Shown here one piece after another: positions 16,013 to 19,624 of a stretch of DNA of 19,624 bases; position 1 is the stretch's first letter, and each line of letters opens with the position of its first letter. Made by a program: the position numbers and the translations under genes. Origin of the DNA: JAHHTP01 sp964587555 (lineage in GTDB: Bacteria; Bacillota; Clostridia; Oscillospirales; Ruminococcaceae); assembly GCA_964587555.1 (NCBI GenBank), contig CAZPLR010000038.1, positions 1 to 19,624 of the forward strand, read 5' to 3'. The notes beneath the pieces were generated by a model. The model did not search any database and was not told where the DNA came from. It saw nothing but the letters and a program-made list of their open reading frames with translations.

Positions 16013-16265
16013 GTTTTTGTCCTTCCTCTTTTCGCTCTATGATCCCCTGATGCTGGATCTGCTCAATGCACAGCATCCCATACTCCTGCAAACGCCGCAG
16101 CGCACGAAGGGTATATTCCAGCTTCTCCTCTTGCCCCGGCAGGATATAGATCTTCACCCTTGCAAGATGCTTTGAACAAAATAGCCATTGACCGACCGCC
16201 CATACCGCCGTTACCGCACCGATCACGCCAAAAAAGACCGCCAGCGCTAAACCAACTGCCTGCAT
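15975..16265 (-). CDS. Small membrane-anchored protein upstream of recD2 (96 aa)
   Basis: This protein has one N-terminal hydrophobic helix (about 3-29), followed by a basic cytoplasmic domain with a short strand (ARVKIYILPGQEEK), a helix (TLRALRRLQEYG) and a charged tail rich in Glu, Lys and Arg. No family is recognised. The gene overlaps recD2 by 38 nt in another frame, so the two are very probably co-transcribed. Its last part therefore shares sequence with the recD2 start, and its tail may be poorly conserved. The ATG has AAAGGGTG upstream. It lies inside a perfect 15-bp inverted repeat (16256-16270 with 16295-16304 onward to 16309) that could hide the start codon in the mRNA. Confidence 0.65.
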   Translation of the reverse strand: MQAVGLALAVFFGVIGAVTAVWAVGQWLFCSKHLARVKIYILPGQEEKLEYTLRALRRLQEYGMLCIEQIQHQGIIERKEEGQKRDGDFREAGSEL

Positions 16266-16309
16266 AAAATCACCCTTTCTGCTTGGAATACGCTATTTTA
16301 TGCAGGCAG
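16256..16309 (-). promoter_or_regulatory. 15-bp perfect stem-loop covering the start codon of the small gene
   Basis: As minus-strand mRNA, CUGCCUGCAUAAAAU (16309-16295) pairs perfectly with AUUUUAUGCAGGCAG (16270-16256), leaving a 24-nt loop. The AUG (16265-16263) is within the stem, and the ribosome binding site AAAGGGUG is in the loop. Confidence 0.6.
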
Positions 16310-16363
16310 CCTTTTCTTTGTGCTTTTTTGCGCTATTTCGTTGTTTCCCGCTCTAAAAACCCA

Positions 16364-17599
16364 TTAGAACGAATCTAATATGAGCAGCGGCTTCTTATAA
16401 AATACCTGCTTGGCAAGCGCGTCGTCGCAATCGACCGTAACGCCCGGATAATGCGCAAGCTGACTCACCTCGCATTCGCCAAGTAAAAACTTACTAAGCA
16501 TCGCGATTGACAGCGTGATATCGGGCTTATCGTCGGTCAGATCGACACTGACCGCTTTGCCGGACTGGAACGCTATCGCAAAGCTGCCGTTGTTCTCTGG
16601 CAGGATATCGTCGCGCACTGCGATCACAATGCTTCCGCTGCCGCGGTATGCCGCAAGCTCCAACGCTTTCTTTACATTGATAATGCGCCCCATGCCCATC
16701 GCAGCTACCCTACAATCGTATGGATAGATCGCCCACTCGCGCACATAGGCGTTTAATGGGAAGTCGTCGGCAAGCATCACGCAGAGATTGCGGTAATAGG
16801 TTTCAAATCCTCTTGCAAACTGCAAAAGTCCCCTTAAGCCCTCGCCGTCTGAGAACCAGAACATCTTGCGGGTTTGCAGATCAAATTTCTCGGTGGTGTT
16901 CTTCTCCTTGGTAAAGCCGATCACGCCCTTGGCAACACCCTCGTCGTTGTACCAGACGTAAATGTAATGCCCCGACTTGGACATATCCTGCTCATCCAAG
17001 AATCCCCAGTCCATCGTCTCATCCCGCACGCAGGAAAAGTTATACGTCTTGGTATAGTCGTCATAGACCTGCATGACGTCCCTTTTGATGTTGCCGCAGC
17101 GCAAAGACTTCACGCTTCCACCAAGATCCTTGTCCGGCTCGATCGCGCGCAGCGGAATCGTATAATAGGCAACTCTGCCGCATGGCTCATAGCCAAACTG
17201 ACCGTAAAATTTCGTCGAAAACGGGAACAAATAGGACAGCACAGCGCCATCAGCATAGGTGTCGCGCAGGCACGCTTCAAAGCACTTGCGGATCCCGCCC
17301 TGCCTGCGGTACTGCGGCAGCGAGGACACTCCGCCGATGCCGGTCATCGGCACCTCGTGCCCGTCAAACCGCACGGTGTACCGCATTGCGCCGATATAGG
17401 ACGCCATCTCTCCCCGCTCGTCGAATGCAGCCCATTTTTCCAGCGCATATTTGGAAAAACGCTTTTCCTTATTTTCCTCTAGCCGTCTGACAACCGCCGC
17501 GTTATCCGCGGCATCCTTATCTGGGAACTCAAAGGCAATCCGAAACAGCTCCTCGGTCTTTGCCAGCTCATCGATCATAATTCTTCTTGCTTTTAACAT
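16364..17599 (-). CDS. Eis-like GNAT N-acetyltransferase with SCP2-type C-terminal domain
   Basis: This is a 411-residue protein of the Eis family: a double GNAT fold plus a C-terminal sterol-carrier-like domain. Acetyl-CoA binding motif A is visible as VSSLPQYRRQGGIRK (91-105). A segment FPFSTKFYGQFGYEP (125-139) carries the conserved tyrosine expected near the active site (Tyr132). The protein ends in phenylalanine; in mycobacterial Eis the C-terminal carboxylate acts in catalysis, so this ending is consistent with an active enzyme. Known relatives acetylate lysines or aminoglycosides, but the substrate here is unknown and resistance should not be assumed. The ATG at 17599 has GGAAAGGAAGGGG upstream. 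It has its own promoter near 17675. The next gene begins 98 nt downstream with only a weak hairpin between them. Confidence 0.88.
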   Translation of the reverse strand: MLKARRIMIDELAKTEELFRIAFEFPDKDAADNAAVVRRLEENKEKRFSKYALEKWAAFDERGEMASYIGAMRYTVRFDGHEVPMTGIGGVSSLPQYRRQGGIRKCFEACLRDTYADGAVLSYLFPFSTKFYGQFGYEPCGRVAYYTIPLRAIEPDKDLGGSVKSLRCGNIKRDVMQVYDDYTKTYNFSCVRDETMDWGFLDEQDMSKSGHYIYVWYNDEGVAKGVIGFTKEKNTTEKFDLQTRKMFWFSDGEGLRGLLQFARGFETYYRNLCVMLADDFPLNAYVREWAIYPYDCRVAAMGMGRIINVKKALELAAYRGSGSIVIAVRDDILPENNGSFAIAFQSGKAVSVDLTDDKPDITLSIAMLSKFLLGECEVSQLAHYPGVTVDCDDALAKQVFYKKPLLILDSF

Positions 17600-17616
17600 C
17601 TTTCCCCTTCCTTTCC

Positions 17617-17637
17617 AAAAAACCGCGCAGCACGCGG
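17617..17637 (-). terminator. Attenuator-like hairpin in the Eis-like gene leader
   Basis: The minus-strand CCGCG-TGCTG-CGCGG hairpin (17637-17623) is followed directly by TTTTTT (17622-17617). It lies between the predicted promoter and the ribosome binding site of the gene starting at 17599. The short 5-bp stem makes function uncertain. Confidence 0.45.
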
Positions 17638-17660
17638 CAAATATAAATTCCCACTTCTCT

Positions 17661-17689
17661 ATTATACCGAAAAACGGTCAAGACTGCAA
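17661..17689 (-). promoter_or_regulatory. Sigma-A promoter for the Eis-like acetyltransferase gene
   Basis: On the minus strand, TTGCAG (17689-17684) and TATAAT (17666-17661) are 17 nt apart, about 55 nt before the predicted end of the leader at 17600. Confidence 0.75.
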
Positions 17690-17789
17690 GCGGATTTTTA
17701 CTTTTCCAAAAGAAAAAGGCGGCTTTCCTTCTGAAAAGCAGAAAAACTCCGTCGAAAAGTAAATATTATTTTAATTTTACGCTTTTTTA

Positions 17790-17818
17790 TTGCAAGTCCG
17801 TCGAAAATATGCTATAAT
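17790..17818 (+). promoter_or_regulatory. Sigma-A promoter for the RING/zinc-ribbon membrane protein gene
   Basis: TTGCAA (17790-17795) and TATAAT (17813-17818) are 17 nt apart, about 70 nt upstream of the ATG at 17894. Confidence 0.78.
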
Positions 17819-17893
17819 ATGCAATACTTATAAATCTTTTCTCGCGTCCCTTTGACGCGGGATGTTTCCCAGAAAGTGAGTTTTAACATTACA

Positions 17894-18877
17894 ATGGACG
17901 ATAAATGGATAGGAGAACGCTGCGATATCTGCGGCAAGCCCTTTGCTGCGGACGATGATATTGCCGTCTGCCCGGACTGCGGCGCGCCGTATCACCGCGC
18001 CTGTATTCAAGAAAAACGCGTCTGCGTCCACGCCGACCTGCATGCAAAAGGCGAACGCTGGATCAGCAGCAAGGAAGCCGCGCGCCTCAAAAGCGAGCAA
18101 TCCGCTAACAGCATGCCGCGGCGCTGCCCAAACTGCGGCAACGAAAATCCAAGATCCAGCCGTTATTGCAGCCGCTGCGGCACATCTTTGGCTCCGGACG
18201 CCGCGCCATCCGGCGAGGACGTCAACGCGCCCCGCGTCTACCCAGATCCATACGGCAGATCGGGACAGGGCAGTCCATTCCCTCCGAATTTTACCGGTCA
18301 GGCGCAGTCTCCGCCCTATTCCGGTATAAATCCGAACGAAGAGCTTGCCGAGGGCGTCACCATGCAGGAAACAGCCGCTTACGTCAAGAAAAATCCGCTT
18401 TATTTTCTGACCCGCTTCAAGCTGATGAAGCGGCAGAAATACACGATGAACTTCTCTGCGCTTTTATTCGGCGGCATCTATTACCTTTACCGCAAGGTGT
18501 ATTCGACCGGTGTGCTTTTTTTGCTCGTGCAGATCGTTTTGTCGGTCCCGTCGTTTATTATTGGCGTCGCTTACGCGCTGCAGGCGATGAGTATACAGCT
18601 TCCGTTCGAGGTCAATCTTACGACGCTTTCCAGCGTGGATATGATCTTCTCCTTCATCCGGATGGCGCTTATGTTCGTCAGCGGCTTCTTTTTCAACTAT
18701 TTTTACCGCAACCAGACCATCCAGAAGGTTAAAAAGGTCAAGGAGAAAAATCTCCCCGCCGAGCAGACGCTTGCCGAGCTTTCCGCAAGAGGCGGCGTAA
18801 ATTTAGCGCTGATTATCGTACTGATGGTCGCCTATTTCGCGCTTTACTATCTGATCATCCTGTTTTTGGTACGTTAA
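17894..18877 (+). CDS. RING-like/zinc-ribbon membrane protein (DUF2628-like)
   Basis: This 327-residue protein has three parts. A prokaryotic RING-like finger at 10-44 has Cys10, Cys13, Cys26, Cys29, His34 and Cys37, with Cys44 nearby. A CxxC...CxxC zinc ribbon is at 78-95. After a Pro/Gly-rich linker (about 100-160) comes a membrane domain with helices near 197-212, 216-243, 258-283 and 303-326. The NFSALLFGGIYYLYRKVY segment resembles DUF2628 proteins. The ATG at 17894 is favoured, but its ribosome binding site (AAAGTGAG, 13 nt away) is poor. An in-frame GTG at 17876, ATT at 17888 or TTG at 17852 are alternatives. Function is unknown. RING folds in bacteria bind zinc and do not by themselves imply ubiquitin ligation. 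Confidence 0.82.
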   Translation: MDDKWIGERCDICGKPFAADDDIAVCPDCGAPYHRACIQEKRVCVHADLHAKGERWISSKEAARLKSEQSANSMPRRCPNCGNENPRSSRYCSRCGTSLAPDAAPSGEDVNAPRVYPDPYGRSGQGSPFPPNFTGQAQSPPYSGINPNEELAEGVTMQETAAYVKKNPLYFLTRFKLMKRQKYTMNFSALLFGGIYYLYRKVYSTGVLFLLVQIVLSVPSFIIGVAYALQAMSIQLPFEVNLTTLSSVDMIFSFIRMALMFVSGFFFNYFYRNQTIQKVKKVKEKNLPAEQTLAELSARGGVNLALIIVLMVAYFALYYLIILFLVR

Positions 18878-19307
18878 TCGTCTCCTAAATAAAAATCGTT
18901 CGAAAATAGTTCGGAAAAAATTTTTTCGACCCCTATTTTTGCAAAATGGATTGCGAATATATATTTGTAATCGTAATAAAGTCTCATTTCACGCAAAAGG
19001 AAGTTTATCCTCGGAAGTATCACCCCCCTCGATATGGAAGGCGATAAGCAGAATGGCGCGGGAAAGGAAGCTTTTCACAAATCCGCCGTCACCCATTCGT
19101 GACGGATTCCTGCCGCAGGGTCGGCAGGCTCCCGGCTTTTGGGAGAGCAGAAAAAGCACGCTTGCCGGATCGCTTCGAAAAGGCATCCGGTCGTATACGT
19201 TTCTGTGGCAGGAAGTGTTTTGTGTCCTCTTTAACGATCACCGATTGCGGTAAGGCGGCTGTGAAAGCAGGCGCTTTTTTCATATCCAAAGGCAAGCGAT
19301 AATTTAT

Positions 19308-19352
19308 AAAATCCGCAAATTTTTTGAGCCGCTTTTTTTCGCGGATTTTTTA
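19308..19352 (+). terminator. Possible terminator before the tRNA promoter
   Basis: AAATCCGC (19309-19316) pairs with GCGGATTT (19341-19348), in a T run to 19351, with a loop of about 24 nt. It would insulate the tRNA promoter from upstream transcription. Confidence 0.5.
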
Positions 19353-19362
19353 AAAAAAGGGC

Positions 19363-19391
19363 TTGACAGAAAAAAAAGGATATGATATAAT
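19363..19391 (+). promoter_or_regulatory. Full-consensus promoter of the tRNA pair
   Basis: TTGACA (19363-19368) and TATAAT (19386-19391) match the consensus with a 17-nt spacer and end 13 nt before the first tRNA. Confidence 0.93.
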
Positions 19392-19404
19392 ATGTAACAG
19401 TCCC

Positions 19405-19480
19405 GGGGGTGTGGCGCAGTTGGGAGCGCGTTTGAATGGCATTCAAAAGGTCGAGGGTTCGAACCCCTTCATCTCCACCA
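19405..19480 (+). tRNA. tRNA-Ala (anticodon GGC)
   Basis: This is a 76-nt cloverleaf with CCA encoded (19478-19480). The acceptor stem 19405-19411 pairs with 19470-19476, including the G3-U70 wobble that is the alanine identity element, and the discriminator is A. The anticodon stem TTTGA/TCAAA encloses the loop ATGGCAT, giving anticodon GGC at 19438-19440. The T loop is TTCGAAC. It reads GCC and GCU codons. Confidence 0.95.
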
Positions 19481-19506
19481 CCAAAGCTTCTTAATATCCC
19501 TTTTGT

Positions 19507-19582
19507 GGGGGCGTAGCTCAGCTGGGAGAGCGTACGGTTCGCATCCGTAAGGTCAAGAGTTCGATCCTCTCCGTCTCCACCA
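19507..19582 (+). tRNA. tRNA-Ala (anticodon CGC)
   Basis: This is a 76-nt cloverleaf with CCA encoded (19580-19582). The acceptor stem 19507-19513 pairs with 19572-19578, again with G3-U70 and discriminator A. The anticodon stem TACGG/CCGTA encloses TTCGCAT, giving anticodon CGC at 19540-19542. The T loop is TTCGATC. It reads the GCG codon and lies 26 nt after the first alanine tRNA, probably on one transcript. Confidence 0.95.
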
Positions 19583-19586
19583 GAAA

Positions 19587-19620
19587 AGATTGTCGGTCAT
19601 ATCGGCAATCTTTTTTCTTT
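19587..19620 (+). terminator. Intrinsic terminator of the tRNA-Ala pair
   Basis: AGATTGTCG (19587-19595) pairs with CGGCAATCT (19603-19611) through 9 bp including one G-U, with a 7-nt loop, followed by TTTTTCTTT. Confidence 0.9.
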
Positions 19621-19624
19621 CTGT

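Larger units (their letters stand above)
18878..19404 (+). other. Gene-free intergenic region with several hairpins; candidate small RNA
   Basis: No reading frame here has a credible start and ribosome binding site. A possible promoter is TTGCGA (18951-18956) with TAATAA (18974-18979), spacer 17. Downstream are a CGTCAC/GTGACG hairpin (about 19080-19109); CCTGCCG/CGGCAGG (19109-19128); CTCCC/GGGAG (19129-19145); CCGGAT/ATCCGG (19165-19190); and a GCG-G-CTG/CAG-G-CGC hairpin followed by TTTTTT (about 19250-19280). I recognise none of the standard RNAs (6S, SRP, tmRNA, RNase P) in it. Confidence 0.35.

Noticed and set aside
16874..17482. 202-codon plus-strand frame opposite the acetyltransferase
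   Set aside because: Overlaps the whole GNAT core in antisense, with no ribosome binding site; the sense gene is strongly supported.
18989..19186. Minus-strand 65-codon frame as a small protein
   Set aside because: It has no ribosome binding site or promoter and overlaps hairpin-rich sequence; more likely noncoding.
1..19624. CRISPR arrays, insertion sequences, integrases or attachment sites
   Set aside because: I saw no spaced direct repeats, transposase or integrase motifs; the tRNA genes at the end show no adjacent integrase or duplicated tRNA 3' end within the window.

Overview
The window looks like chromosomal DNA from an anaerobic gut-type clostridium (Oscillospiraceae/Ruminococcaceae-like Firmicutes). 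The support is moderate-to-high coding GC with AT-rich intergenic gaps, strong AGGAGG-type ribosome binding sites, consensus sigma-A promoters with 17-bp spacers, many U-tailed terminators, and a RING/zinc-ribbon membrane protein of a type I associate with this group. The placement is inference from sequence character, not a phylogenetic test. I see no insertion sequence, prophage, CRISPR array or rRNA, so the content is mostly core or housekeeping.

Layout, left to right. Positions 2-1159 (+) hold the 3' end of an M24 Xaa-Pro aminopeptidase and a Nudix hydrolase, closed by a perfect 18-bp bidirectional terminator. Positions 1316-5571 (-) are a complete polyamine-type ABC importer operon, potA-potB-potC-potD, read from a promoter near 5860 through a long, strongly folded leader. 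Positions 5994-9501 (-) encode the two half-transporters of a heterodimeric ABC exporter with one degenerate ATP site. Divergent from it, 9701-10996 (+) is an O-acetylhomoserine sulfhydrylase (metY type). Positions 11025-11909 (-) encode an unrecognised cysteine-rich membrane protein.

Positions 12206-13210 (+) carry two small membrane proteins with strong promoters, the second behind a folded leader. Positions 13293-16265 (-) form a tightly overlapping three-gene unit: a small membrane-anchored protein, the RecD2 helicase and a SLOG-domain protein. Positions 16364-17599 (-) encode an Eis-like GNAT acetyltransferase, and 17894-18877 (+) the RING/zinc-ribbon membrane protein. Positions 18878-19404 contain no convincing gene but do contain several hairpins and terminators. 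The window ends with two tandem alanine tRNA genes, anticodons GGC and CGC, and their terminator.

No clearly new multi-gene system is evident. The best candidates for something undescribed are the folded potA leader (5572-5840), the stem-loop that pairs the start codon of the small gene before recD2 (16256-16309), the duplicated regulatory module in PotA, the Cys-rich membrane protein, and the structured intergenic region 18985-19280.
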